A stretch of DNA of 64,000 bases from the NCBI GenBank assembly GCA_014058105.1, contig JACGCM010002238.1, positions 1,116,001 to 1,180,000 of the forward strand. Direction: 5' to 3'. The translations under genes were made by a program, and so were the position numbers. Below the pieces are notes generated by a model, which worked only from the letters and a program-made list of their open reading frames with translations, was not told the DNA's origin and ran no database searches. This DNA is from Kingdonia uniflora (Eukaryota > Streptophyta > Magnoliopsida > Ranunculales > Circaeasteraceae). Shown in pieces: positions 10,394 through 21,500 of the stretch. How positions within the stretch are numbered: the stretch's first letter is position 1; every line of letters begins with the position of its first letter.

Positions 10394-10581
10394 TGTAGAA
10401 ACTAATACAAAGAATAAAAGATTCGAAAAAGATTAACTTTATTATTATTCTATTATTACAATGGAAGAAAACTTTCTCCTTATATAGTTACAATTACTTG
10501 GGCACTAAGTAAGAATATCCTATATTTAGAGAATTTTATATTTAGTATATATCCTATATTAGGTATAATCTATATTCAACA
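10394..10581 (-). repeat. 5' LTR of the minus-strand copia
   Basis: 188 bp, TGTAGAAAC..TATATTCAACA on the plus strand, near-identical to 6443-6648 apart from scattered substitutions and the missing 18 bp. Visible differences are mostly transitions, so the insertion is not recent. Confidence 0.9.
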
Positions 10582-11940
10582 CAAAGAAAACTACTTTCAT
10601 GTTTAATTATCATACCAATTTTATTGAAGTGACTTGTTAAACACCCATCAAACAATATGAAATTTGAACAAATCAATATTTCTTATACAATATCAAGATT
10701 AAGAATAAAGTATCGAAACTTGCAAAACACTGTATAGCAAAGCTTCAACCCTTCGTATCTTTGATGTTAAAGCCACATTTAAGGTGCATATATCGTATTA
10801 AACTTGTAGTGGTTGTCACCCATAATGGTGCTAATATTTACCAAATTTATACCATAGCTAAAAGTTTGAAATTAGAGCAAAATAATTATAAAAAATATAA
10901 AAAGATGGTATGACATGTTATGTATGTGGGTGTAGCAGCATTAACTTATATATGGTGATAGTTAGATCATGTTACATGCATGGGGAGTTCAAGAGTTTGG
11001 GAATTTTAAAATTAACTACTCTATCTTCTTTTTAGCTCCATTTGTCTGATAGAAAAAGAGAATTCTCCATTAATAAAATTCCTGAAAAAAGGAAGTTGGG
11101 TGTTTGCTGCTACAAACTTTGCAGAGAATTTTTTTTCAAAAATTCCTTAATTGAAAGAAAACATGTAGACCTTCAAAAACAAGGCATATAAAATTTTCTA
11201 GGACTCTTTTTGTTCAGTTTTAGCCTCTATCTACCTTTAAATCTCATAAACTCAAACGTATCTCTCAAGAACTCCAATTTATATCTTTGTATTTCATGTC
11301 CCTAATGATAATCTATTTATTCCTCCATTACAACATCAAAAAATTTAATTTAGTATAAAATAAAGTTTCTACCTAAAATTTCACGAAGTTATACAAGAGA
11401 TGATGGGAGAATCACTTGTTCTGGTGTCGTATTTCTAAACGCTTGTAATTAAAGTCTTTTGTCGTTAAAGTTTCTTCCTCACTTGATTACATGTTCAAAT
11501 AGTTCAATTCAAATCTCTATTTCTAGATCTTATTCGGATTATAGACTGATTGGGAATCTCACCACAACTTGAAAGATATGGATGTGAACATAGGCCAGTA
11601 GGTTCAAGTACACCCATTGTCAAGTCTTTCTTAGCCCAAGAAACAAAATGAAGTGGTAAACAACCACTGTAGAACAAAAAATTCAAGAATGTTTAAACTA
11701 TTTTCATTGTATCTGGGTTTACATCAGGGGGCTTACACATAATTATATGATTTGGGGGGTTTTGAAATTAATTACTCCACCTTCTTTCAGTTAAAGGATA
11801 AAGACCCGTAATGATTTCTCAACCCAAGGTTAGGTTGGTTTGGGTTTGGGTTGCTTAGTTTATATATGGGTTGAGTATTGGGTACACCTCCAGACCCACT
11901 CAACCCAGCCCACTTGCAGTCCTAAAATGGCTGTACTGAA
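10582..11940. other. non-genic spacer
   Basis: AT-rich sequence between the copia and the MULE with no ORF that looks coding, no inverted or direct repeats that I could find, and no RNA gene. The 60-codon minus ORF at 11504-11686 has no support beyond length. Confidence 0.6.
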
Positions 11941-11949
11941 TTAATATTA
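11941..11949 (+). other. 9-bp target-site duplication, left (TTAATATTA)
   Basis: TTAATATTA immediately precedes the left terminal inverted repeat and occurs again at 16818-16826 just after the right one. Nine base pairs is the duplication size made by Mutator-superfamily transposases. Confidence 0.88.
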
Positions 11950-12110
11950 GAAGGAATTACCGTACGGGGCATCGAGTAAGCTAAAAACTATATTTAATAC
12001 CCTACAATTCCAAAAATTACTTCTATACCCTATTTTCAAACATTATTTACTTTTGATGCCCTATTATTTATAAATACCTAGTTTACCCCTTTTTAAAACT
12101 TTAGGCAACC
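11950..12110 (+). repeat. left terminal inverted repeat of the MULE
   Basis: Starts GAAGGAATTACCGTACGGGG. The reverse complement of 16668-16817 starts GAATGAATTACCGTACGAGG and follows it over about 150 bp (shared blocks GTAAGCTAAAAACTA/GTAGGCTAAAAACTA, TTAATACCCT, AGTTTACCC, GGCAAC). The many short substitutions show age. Confidence 0.9.
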
Positions 12111-12854
12111 AGCTGAAACAGTATTGTGTATTGAGGCACTTTCATTACTCTTTAAAATAGGGAGGGAGAGAAACTCACTAACCCTCTAAAAAATTAGCCA
12201 TTGATTTGATGTGTTATAGAAACAAAAGTCAAAATTTAAGCTTTTCTTGTTTGGCTTAAAGGTACTATCTCTCTTCAATCTTGATTAATTTTTATTGTAA
12301 TTTAGTTATAATCCCTTTTAATTATACATGATTATTTCAATGAATGTATATGTTAGATGAGTATCATAGAGAACTAGATATAAGTGTTTCTCTTGTTGAA
12401 CAATTAACCCAAAACCAACTAAAGAACTCAAGTTGTTCAATATAGTATCTCAACTTATTGAGTATACATGGTTATATATGTTATGGGTCGACAATTAAAC
12501 AAGATGAACCTAAGTAAACAAGATTTTGGAGGCCATCACATCTCCCTCTCTCCATACTGATATAGGGGGGGCTGATCTTCATAGTGACCTTCAAACCTAA
12601 TTGTTGCCCGATTTGCAAGCCATGTAGACTTGCATTTAAAGAACCTAATTTTTGTTTACAACTGCAATTCCCATGCTTATTTGTAGCTGAAATTACGACT
12701 GTAATAGGCCTTGATAGTGAGATTCGCTTCTTAACACTCTTTTTCAAGAACCAAACTGACATTACACTCTTATACAATTGTACTCATAAAGATATAAATT
12801 GTATGTGTAATTTTCTGCCTTCGATTTTCTACAGAGTTTTTTACCACATAGAAG
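12111..12854 (+). other. MULE 5' subterminal region and transposase leader
   Basis: Between the left inverted repeat and the first transposase-frame ATG. It contains a 100-codon plus ORF (12584-12886) with several Cys residues that I do not recognise and that overlaps the likely transposase start in another frame. It probably serves as promoter and untranslated leader. Confidence 0.4.
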
Positions 12855-14930
12855 ATGGAGGCTCAAAGTGGCTTAATGGAAAATGAGTTACAAGGTGGAC
12901 CAGAGAGGTTTGTTACTTCGCAAATATACTTCACGAGCCAAAATGTTTTATACAAAACAAATTATTTACTAAATATTTTTGTAACTAGCAGCGATGAATA
13001 TCATTCAAGTTCACCTTCTGAATACACTAATGATAGTGGCGCAAGTGATGATGAAGAATTATTGCCAATCGAAGGTGTTGAGCGTGTAAGGGCACCCTTT
13101 CCAGTAAAACTTGGCGAGGAGTTCAACGATGCAAAGGAATTTCGCAGTGTATTGATTGATACTTCTATAAGAGTTGGGTTTAAAATAAATTCATTAAGTC
13201 TGCCAAAAAACGTGTTAGAGCTAAGTGTAAAGGTGATAACTGTACATGGGTAATAAACGCTAGGAACACGCATAACACTGATAGATTTATTGTTAGGACA
13301 CTAATAGACCAACACACATGCTCGGGGTTAGATTTCAGGGGCAACAAGATGGCGACATCTGAATGGGTTAGTAGCAAGGTAGTTGACATGATCCGTGAAC
13401 ATCCCGAGCTTAAACCAAAGGTAATCATAACATTCATCAAAACTCATTATAGCCTTGTGATTAAGTACATGACAACTTGGAGAGCAAAAGATAGATGTTT
13501 AACTCGTATTCAGGGGTCTTGGGCCGGTGCATATCAAATACTTCCAAATTATATTAATAGTTTGTCTCGGATAAATTTGGGAAGTATTAATGCTCTTCAA
13601 TTTCAAGAGCGGTTTGACCCTAGTGGTAGAGTGGATAACACTATCTCGGTGGGTTACAAGCGCTTTCATAGGTTATTTATTGCTTATAGGGCATCCATAG
13701 TTGGGTTTGTAAGGGGATGTCGACCACTTATTTTCATCGATGGTACACATATTAAGCAATGATACAAGGGAGTCGCTCTTACTGAAGTTGGAGTGGATGC
13801 AAATAATGGCATGTTCCTTATTGCAATTGAAGTTGTGGAGGTAGAGTCGAAGATAACTTGGGAATGGTTTTTTCATCAACTTACACCTATACTACTCCAA
13901 CATCCAAAATATAGTCATATGACTATTATCTCAGATGGGTTTTGTGGGTTGGATAATACAGTAAGTACATACTTTCCTGAGGCTAGGCATGGTAGATGTT
14001 CATGGCATCTCGCACAAAACATGCAAAAAAAAATTGGTAGGAACATTGTGAAGTTTCACTTTTGGCGAATTGCGAAGGCCTTCACGAATGAGGAATGCAA
14101 CCACCTTCTCACCCGTTTGGATGAGCGTAATAAATCAGCTGCTAAATGAATAAAAGCCAGTAACCCAAATACTTGGGCTACATCAAAGTTCATTGGTGAG
14201 ACATATGGATATGTCACTTCTAATATGGCTGAAACCTTTAATCAGTGGATTTTGAAAGCAAAGTACTATTTACATTTGCTTAATTCTTTACTAGTATTTA
14301 GACATAAAAGCAAAATTTGTTAACTAATGTTGCTTTTGTAGGTTCTTACCTATTTTTGCTATGTTGGAATCAGTAAGGATCTTATTAGTGAAGTTATTCT
14401 GTAAAAGAATAGATGAAGCTTTGCATATAAACAAAGAAGTTACACCTTATGTTGAGGAAAAAATTGTAGAAGCTGCAAAGCAGTCCAAAGATTATAATGT
14501 CTATACCGCAAGCAATGTTGTATATGAGGTTCGCAATACAAACAATTGGTGCTTTAGGGTTGATTTATCAAACAATACGTGTAGATGTTTAGGTTGGCTG
14601 AAACTATGTCTCTCGTGCTCCTACGCCTCAGCCGCTATTCATTCCATCTCGGGAAGATCTATATATCAATTTTGTGACCCTTGCTATAGTATGAAAAATT
14701 ATCGACTAGCTTACCACGACCAAATTGATATCCAGTCTTACCGGATTCGCCTCAAGGATTCATCTTAGAAAATGTAATACCACCTGTAAAAAGAAGAAGA
14801 GTAGGGCGTCCAAAAGTAAAAAAGGAGAAGGTCTGAAGTAAAGGAGAAAAGGGTCATGCATTGCTCAATTTGCAAGGAGTCTGGACATACCAAGAAGAGA
14901 TGCGGCGAGGCTCCATCTTAATGCACATGT
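12855..14930 (+). pseudogene. MuDR-type transposase, decayed
   Basis: Block 1 (12855-13253) holds an acidic stretch and the MuDR N-terminal domain (FPVKLGEEFNDAKEFRSV). After a frameshift near 13200, KCKGDNCTWVINA leads into the 13349-13762 block. The DDE core begins LIFIDGTHIKQ, is broken by a TGA at 13760-13762, and continues at YKGVALTEVGVDANN, IISDGF and ARHGRCSWHLAQN. A second stop lies at 14147-14149. A 79-bp GT..AG intron (14263-14341) separates FNQWILKAK from FLPIFAMLESV. A SWIM-type zinc finger follows (CRC..CLSCSYASAAIHS), then a Lys/Arg-rich tail and a CCHC knuckle (CSICKESGHTKKRC, about 14863-14904). All domains are present; at least three lesions kill it. Confidence 0.88.
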
Positions 14931-15393
14931 TTACAGTATTTTTTCCAATTACTGATTAGTACTTTTATGTTTGAATAAATGCTATTTTTCATATCGATTT
15001 TGGGATCTTCTTGGGAATTGCTTGTTCGACAAATAAAGCTAAGATTTGATTAATTTTGAGCTCCAACATTCCTACTGATGATGGATATCTTTTTTATTTA
15101 TCTCAACAATGACAACATTCAAGGAGACTAAACTTTAACAATTATATTTTGCTTCATCATTTTTAATGTGTTGATCACATGTACCAACAAAGGTAAAAAC
15201 CCAACTCCTACTAATTTTATGTTGCTGATTAGTTCAAGATATAGACCCTCAATCTGGCCTGAACTTCAAGGAGATGGAGTCTTGTTGTGGATCACTTATC
15301 TAAGAGGTTATAACTTCTTATTATTATTTGTGCATTGTTAGCAAACAATAATCCAGTCTTAAGTAGCCCACTTTAAGAAGGAGTTATGCATGT
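14931..15393 (+). other. MULE internal spacer
   Basis: Non-coding stretch between transposase and the proline dehydrogenase fragment. It could include intron or 5' sequence captured with the host gene, but I see no recognisable exon in it. Confidence 0.4.
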
Positions 15394-16290
15394 GTGAAGA
15401 TCACTGCAATTTGCCTGATTTTGCTCTTGAAACGAGTAAGCAATTTACTAAGATGAAATCACAAAAACCCTTCTTTTGGTCTTCTGTGGAAGGTCGATGC
15501 ATTGCCTATATTGTGTAACAAAAGCCCTTTTTATCACACATTGAGAAGGCCAGACCCTTTAACATCCCAAGAGGAAGAAGATCTTGAAAAAGCTCACCAA
15601 AGACTAATCAAACTCTCTCAAAAGTGTTTTGACATGGATCTCCCCTTACTTGTAGACGCGGAGTACACATTGGTTCAACCAGCGATTGATTATTTTATGT
15701 ACTCAGCCATGACTAAATTCAATAAGAATGGGAAAGCTATTGTTTACGGGACAATTCAAGCTTACTTGAGGGATGCAAAAGAGAGGATAACTCAAGCGAC
15801 TGAAGCTGCAGAAAAAATGGGAGTAACGATTGGGTATAAGTTGGTACGAGGAGTGTATTTGTCAACTGAATCACAAGTTGCTTCTTCTTTGGGTTACGCT
15901 TCTCCAATTCACGAAAGCATTAAAGAAACCCATGCTTGTTATGATGATTGTACATCGTTTATGCTCGAGAAAGTCTATAAGGGATCTGCACAACCTTGAC
16001 TCTGGAAAATAGAAAATTCTCTAACAAGTTTTTTCCATGATAGGGAGATGGGCGGCAACGAAGGCTCAAGCACTAGGGATTGGAAAAGGGAGCGATAAGC
16101 TTCAATTTGCGCAACTAAAGGGAATGGCGGAAGGTCTTTCGTTTGGGTTGAGAAATGCGTGATTCCAAGTGAGCAAATACCTTCCTTATGGGTCAGTTGA
16201 GATGGTCATACCATACCTTCTTAGGAGAGCAGAGGAAAACAGAGGAATGTTATCTGCCTCAACTTTGGATAAACAACTCATGAGGTATAT
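15394..16290 (+). pseudogene. ProDH: captured proline dehydrogenase fragment inside the MULE
   Basis: Proline dehydrogenase is the mitochondrial FAD enzyme that oxidises proline to pyrroline-5-carboxylate. Homology starts VKITAIC at 15394 and, after one in-frame TGA, runs through KVDALPILCN and a 165-codon ORF (15502-15999). That ORF contains LTSQEEEDLEKAHQRL, LLVDAEYTLVQPAIDYF, YGTIQAYLRDAKERI, GYKLVRGVYLS and ETHACYDDC. After a short deletion and a probable degenerate intron (about 16000-16048) it resumes with WAATKAQALGIGKGSDKLQF, GMAEGLSFGLRNA, then a stop, then FQVSKYLPYGSVEMVIPYLL, RRAEENRGMLSAS and LDKQLMR. The order matches the catalytic half of the plant enzyme; the N-terminus and extreme C-terminus are missing. 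Retained intron-like sequence points to DNA-level capture. Confidence 0.9.
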
Positions 16291-16667
16291 CAAATACATA
16301 TTCTTTTTCTTACATTTTGTAGCTAATAAAGAAATTTATCGAGATCATTTAATATAACAAAAACATCCGTTGTCGATATTTCCATGTTAAAAATAATAAT
16401 TTTGTAACGAGACTTAAACTTAGTCCCTTTCTTGTGATCATTATTGTACTGTTGTTGGCAAGGTTATGGTACGACTCGCTCACAGTTTTCTTCTTCTTCT
16501 TCTTCTTCTTTTTAGAGAGAGAAAGAGAAAAATGGGGTTGAGAAATGAAGTAGGAGGGAGGGAGGGAGAGAGACATCCCAACTTTTAAGGACTCCAAGGA
16601 TTGAGGTTTTTTGTTACCTAGAAGAAAGGAACTCTCGTATTTGTTAAGAAGTTACCGGCTTCTCCAA
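16291..16667 (+). other. MULE 3' subterminal region with CTT and GGGA runs
   Basis: AT-rich sequence after the gene fragment, with a TTC/TTCTTCTT run (16488-16512) and a GGGAGGGAGGGAG run (about 16551-16571). The minus-strand ORF here is a poly-Lys artefact of the CTT run. No gene is seen. Confidence 0.6.
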
Positions 16668-16817
16668 GTTGCCCAAATTTGAAAAAAGGGTAAACTTGGT
16701 ATTCTAATTTATTAAGGTAAACTATGTTTAAAATTAGGGTCTACTGGTAATTTATTTAATATCAGGGTATTAATTGTAGTTTTTAGCCTACTTGAAGCCT
16801 CGTACGGTAATTCATTC
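16668..16817 (-). repeat. right terminal inverted repeat of the MULE
   Basis: Inverted partner of 11950-12110, ending ..CCTCGTACGGTAATTCATTC at the right boundary. It is followed directly by TTAATATTA (16818-16826), the second copy of the target duplication. Confidence 0.9.
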
Positions 16818-16826
16818 TTAATATTA

Positions 16827-17656
16827 ATTATCTTAATAGAATAACAATCTTATCCTTTAATAAGGAAAAGAAGAAGTAAGTGACATATGACACTCTCTTT
16901 TCTAAGAATTATACGAGGAAAGCTCTCCGTCCTCCAAATTCTTTTCATTTCATACAAAATTATAGATAGATTGAAAATTTAGAAGATTCTTTTTTCACAC
17001 TGTGTCAACATTGAATCATAAATTAAAAACCATACACAAAACGAACAAAACATTTTTTCTTCTTCTTATTATTGATGATAAAGTAGAACTTATTCCATGA
17101 ATAATATTGAACTTTATCCTTCCCCATTATACGATCCAACCCAACATGGCACATCTAATCTTCCACTTAGATCGCCACTTCACCATCTTTCATTCATAGT
17201 ATAGAGAGACCCCCCTAAACTGTCACTACAGTAAAGCAAAATGCTCATCCATAATAAAAGCAAAAGCAATAAAAATGAAAAAAACGAAAAATCACAATCC
17301 CAACAAACACCCCAATTGATTAGTTATGCATGACATCTTTCTTTTTTGTTACACAAGCTAACAAACCTCACCACCACTGTCATCACCCAACTCACCCCTC
17401 ACCTTCTTGTTCATCTTCTCCGTCAAAACTCTCTCTCTCTCTCAAACTTCAACAACAATCTCACCGCAATCACAAACCCCTAATCTCACCCTCTTCAAAC
17501 CTCTCTCTCTTTTTGATTTTTGGTTTTTGGTTTTTGGTTTTGTTGATAGAGACGTCTATTTATGTGTATTTATTAGAGAGAATCAAATCTTTTTTTGTTT
17601 GGGCGAAGATTTCACAAACAAACCCTAATTTTATCTGTAATTTATCATCGTAATCG
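16827..17656 (+). promoter_or_regulatory. promoter and 5' UTR region of the PAM2/RRM gene
   Basis: 830 bp between the MULE and the start codon at 17657. The last 300 bp are CT-rich with several CTCTCTCT tracts (17429-17442, 17502-17512) and triple GGTTTTT, typical of plant 5' UTRs; ORFs here are accidental. I could not fix a TATA box or transcription start. The MULE inserted about 0.8 kb upstream of the start codon, so it may have displaced or added distal promoter elements. Confidence 0.45.
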
Positions 17657-18536
17657 ATGGCTGCTGTTGCGGAGACAGGAATGATTGTTGATTCTGGTGG
17701 TGGTGATGATCAGTTTCAGCATCATCGATCATCGAGTTTGCCTCCACCATCATGTGATCCCAAATCTGAGTTTCAGAGGGATGTGAGGGAATTGGTTGAT
17801 TTGCTGTCGAAATTGAACCCGTCGGCCAAGGAATTCTTTCCTTCGTCGTACTCGCCTGATCGTCAAGTGGGGTTGATGAATGGTTCTGTTAATGGGAGTA
17901 ATGACGGGTCTTTGAGTTATAGAAGGGTATGTTTGATTTTGTTTTAATTATTATTGATTTTTAGTTGTTTTTTTGATTTTGATGAATACCCTTTTTTGCA
18001 GAAAAAGCATAATCATAATCAGGGGAGGAGAAGATTGGGTGGGAGAGCTCCAAGGGCTCAAAGGGATGATAGCATTAGGCGAACTGTATATGTTTCTGAA
18101 ATCGATCAACATGTAAGCGATTGATTTACTCTTTTGTTTTGGGAATACCAGGATGAAAGGGATTGTCTTTTGTGATCCTGCTTACAATCTTAAAAAGTTG
18201 TCACATTTTATTTGGTATTGTAGAAATATAGTGCTGACGAATCGTCATTTTTGTGGGCAATTAGATCACTGAGGAGCAACTGGCGGTGCTATTTCTTAAC
18301 TGTGGACAAGTAAGTTTCACGGCTTACTTGAGAACTGCTTTTCGTGTCTTTTAGTTTATGTGAACTGTGAAGATAAAATTGTGTTTTTCTATTATAAAGC
18401 AGGTATATAGATCATTTTATTTGAGTAATGAAAGATTTGAACATATTAATGCCTATGTAGAGTGTAGAAAGCATTTTTTTATAGGATGTGGAAAACATGT
18501 ATGTGATGCGAGTTGCACGTTCACCCATAATTGACG

Positions 18537-18567
<31 letters not shown>

Positions 18568-21500
18568 GTTAGTATATTTATAGAGGGTTATTTGACTAAT
18601 GAAAGATTTCCACATTTATATGCCTAAGATTGTAGAAAGAATATGTTATTGAATATGGAAAACTTGTATGCGACGCGAGTCACATTTTCACCCACATTTA
18701 AGTTGTCTATCTCTCAGGATTAATAGTACGGTTCTTAGACACTAAATAAGAGGGTTGTGCTCCTTTCTTTCTTGGTTGGTTGTTTGAGTTAGTTCAGATT
18801 TAGGGGTTTTGATTTATTAAGTTGGTAGTAGAGAGATAAGCTTTAGCTTTGTATTAGAATTTTAGAGATTTAAACTGATCTTTAATGTTAGGATATGTCA
18901 TGCAGACACACTTGAAGCTTCCGCCGAGTAAACCCTATCAAAATTGGTATCAAAGCGATTTCATTCCTAGGGTTATCTGCGGTCTGGTGCTGCGATTTGC
19001 AAAATCCCAATTTGATTTATGATTTCTGATTAAATAATCAGCGAAATTTTCAATCTTTCTCTTTGATTCATGATCGAATGCAGTCTCTCTTTTCGAACTG
19101 TATTTGGGTTTGACTCTCTCACATGCGATGTCTCTCTTACACACAGAAATGACTTGAGTAGGAAGAATTATTCTCTAGTACTGCTCTTTCGGAGTCAAAA
19201 CTTTGTGATTCTTCTTATGGAATTGTGCGAGAGATTTATGTGCAATCTGGTGCGCTTTGAAGTATGGTTCCGTCTTCAATAGATTCAACTTGTTGGATCC
19301 TAATTGCACGGTAAGTTTTTTTTTCCTCTATGCGATTGATAAACCATCAACTTTTGGTGCGAACAATTTCTGATTTGGGTTATTCAAGAATGATTTTATG
19401 AGATATCTTCCTTCTGTGTGATATCTTCTTCAAGATACAATCTGATTTGGAAAAGCTTTTGGGTTTTAGCTATGCATAATATCTTATGCAATCTATTTAT
19501 GATTTGGTGTCTTTCATATTAGATTGCTATCTAAAACCCTCCCTCTCCTCATGGTCAACGATTCTTTTGCAGTATTTTTTTTTCCAGAAAATAAATCCAA
19601 AACTCCAACTACATATAAAGCTTTGATTCGACTCAATATTTGAATTGGTATTATTCTCTTAAGTATACTGTTAATACGGCGTTGCACGTTCGAACGCCTA
19701 TTATCATTTTGCTAGCATGTAAATCTTCCCTAACAGCAATGTTGGATCATATCGACACTTGTCTATTGAGGTGAGAAGCCTGCGCAAGCGGTCTTTGCTG
19801 TTTATTCAGGAAAATTCGTTATCTATCTTAGCTTCCGACCATCCTGGTCTGAAGCAATCCATTTACTTCATCACCGGCGGCGATGAAATGTGTTGTGGTA
19901 TTTTTAGCATGGCTGATGATAGTATTGAGTACTTACCATACAACTTGGAATCTCCTTACTCAGATGCAATTTGGATTAAACTTTCTTGGTTGGGGTATAC
20001 AACTATTAACTTTCTTACTATTGGCTAGCTAGTTCTACTTTATGAAATACTTTGCATCTAGAATCTCCTTACTCGGAGTCTTGTTAGTTTCATGAAGCGT
20101 ATAGGGGTAAACCAAGAAGACCCAGTTCGAACCAAAACGGAAGAAATTGGCCAGGGACTAAGAATACAAGTTCAGTTACTGAACAGAATTCCCCTAAGAA
20201 TAAGTCGACATCATAGGAAGCGGTCCCACTTCCACAGTCATCAAGGTGAATCTATCAGGGGTACTCCTGAAGCTACTTAGGTGGCCGCTATAGACTGCCT
20301 ATAGGGTCACACTGTTAGTCCATGTTACTAACACTTGTGTGCGCATGGTCTTGTCTGTTAGTCGGCACTAGTGAGCCATGGTGTGGCCGTAAAATGCCGC
20401 CAATAAGGAATCTTAATTCATAATCCTCAATTTGGCAAGAAAAAAAGCCCCACACATTGCCGCCATTGGAACAACTAAATTCTTATAAACTGAATTAGAA
20501 ATCAGATAGAGGTATTTAGAGGAATCAGACTGGAAATCAAATTGGAATCGAAGTGGAAATTAGACTAGTCGTATTCCCCTCGATCTTAATTCAAATTAAC
20601 ACAACGGTCTTCTTTTTATTTCTTATTGGAAATTGAACCCACTACAAACTCACTGCATCTTCTCTTTAACATGGAAATCAAACTCACTGTATTTTCTATT
20701 TAACATTTGAAATCAAACTCACTACAAACTCTTATTGATATACACAATTGCACAAAGGCTTCTCTTAATACTTTAATTCCCTGGTCAATGTACTCCATCT
20801 TCACCAGCCAATCAAATTCCTCTTCGCAGCCAGCTACTGTTTTGAGATACACAGATTCTATAGTATTTCAGATCATATTTGTCTTAGAGAAGAATCATAC
20901 AATTAAATTTGGAGATGATATATATTGCTTGATTGAAGTGTATTTCATGCATTTAAATAAAGAAAATCGCTAGATTCTTATTTTGAAAATTTACTCCTAC
21001 CATCTATTCGCTAAACATTGAAATAGCTAGGGATAAAAACAACTTCAACAACTAGTAACGCCCCACTCCATCGTTGATAATGTCCTCACCTTAACCACCT
21101 TCCAGGAGGCAGGGTTTTGTTTCTCTCAAAATTCCTCGGTGCTAAGTGAGAGTGCAAGCCTACATATGGATCCTACTCGATGTAGGCCTGTTACAATCCC
21201 CTTGAACTCAAGATCCAATAGTACACGTACAATACTATGTTTCACGCGCACAATCACAATTGATCTCCAATACTTACCCTTCCTTCCATTAGGCCATTAG
21301 GCAAAATTTACTACTAAAAAAGTACGTGAAAGTCAATACTCCCAGTTAAAAGAGAACAATTAGGTGAGATATTTATTATTCTTCGTCTGTTGGGTCCTAT
21401 GGTCTTATAAAGCACACTCAATGCTCCTTTTAAATATCCTTGATAATTAATCGTTACACAATTACGAAAGATTAACATATCTTTTCTTCAATTTCTTCGA

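Larger units (their letters stand above)
6443..10581 (-). mobile_element. complete-structure Ty1/copia element, gag-deleted
   Basis: Direct LTRs (6443-6648 and 10394-10581), a perfect tRNA-iMet primer-binding site next to the right LTR, a polypurine tract next to the left LTR, and protease, integrase, reverse transcriptase and RNase H in copia order on the minus strand. Flanking 5-mers GAAAG (6438-6442) and CAAAG (10582-10586) are a target duplication with one mismatch. At 4.14 kb it is short because the gag region is nearly absent. Frames are broken by a few stops and frameshifts, so it is not autonomous. LTRs near 200 bp suit small copia lineages such as Ale/Retrofit; the lineage is not proven. 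Confidence 0.92.
11950..16817 (+). mobile_element. Mutator-like element (MULE) carrying captured proline dehydrogenase sequence
   Basis: 4868 bp bounded by long terminal inverted repeats (11950-12110 and 16668-16817) and a perfect 9-bp target duplication. Internal content in order on the plus strand: a decayed MuDR-type transposase (12855-14930) and a host gene fragment with clear homology to mitochondrial proline dehydrogenase (15394-16290). Elements with both transposase and captured host sequence are less usual than transposase-less Pack-MULEs. The transposase has several stops and a frameshift, so the element is now immobile unless helped in trans. Confidence 0.9.

Noticed and set aside
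16349..16597. Minus-strand ORF with a long Lys run
   Set aside because: Produced by a CTT microsatellite inside the MULE; no other coding signal.
17330..17653. Two overlapping ORFs just upstream of the RNA-binding gene
   Set aside because: Low-complexity CT-rich 5' UTR; no similarity and no conserved start context.
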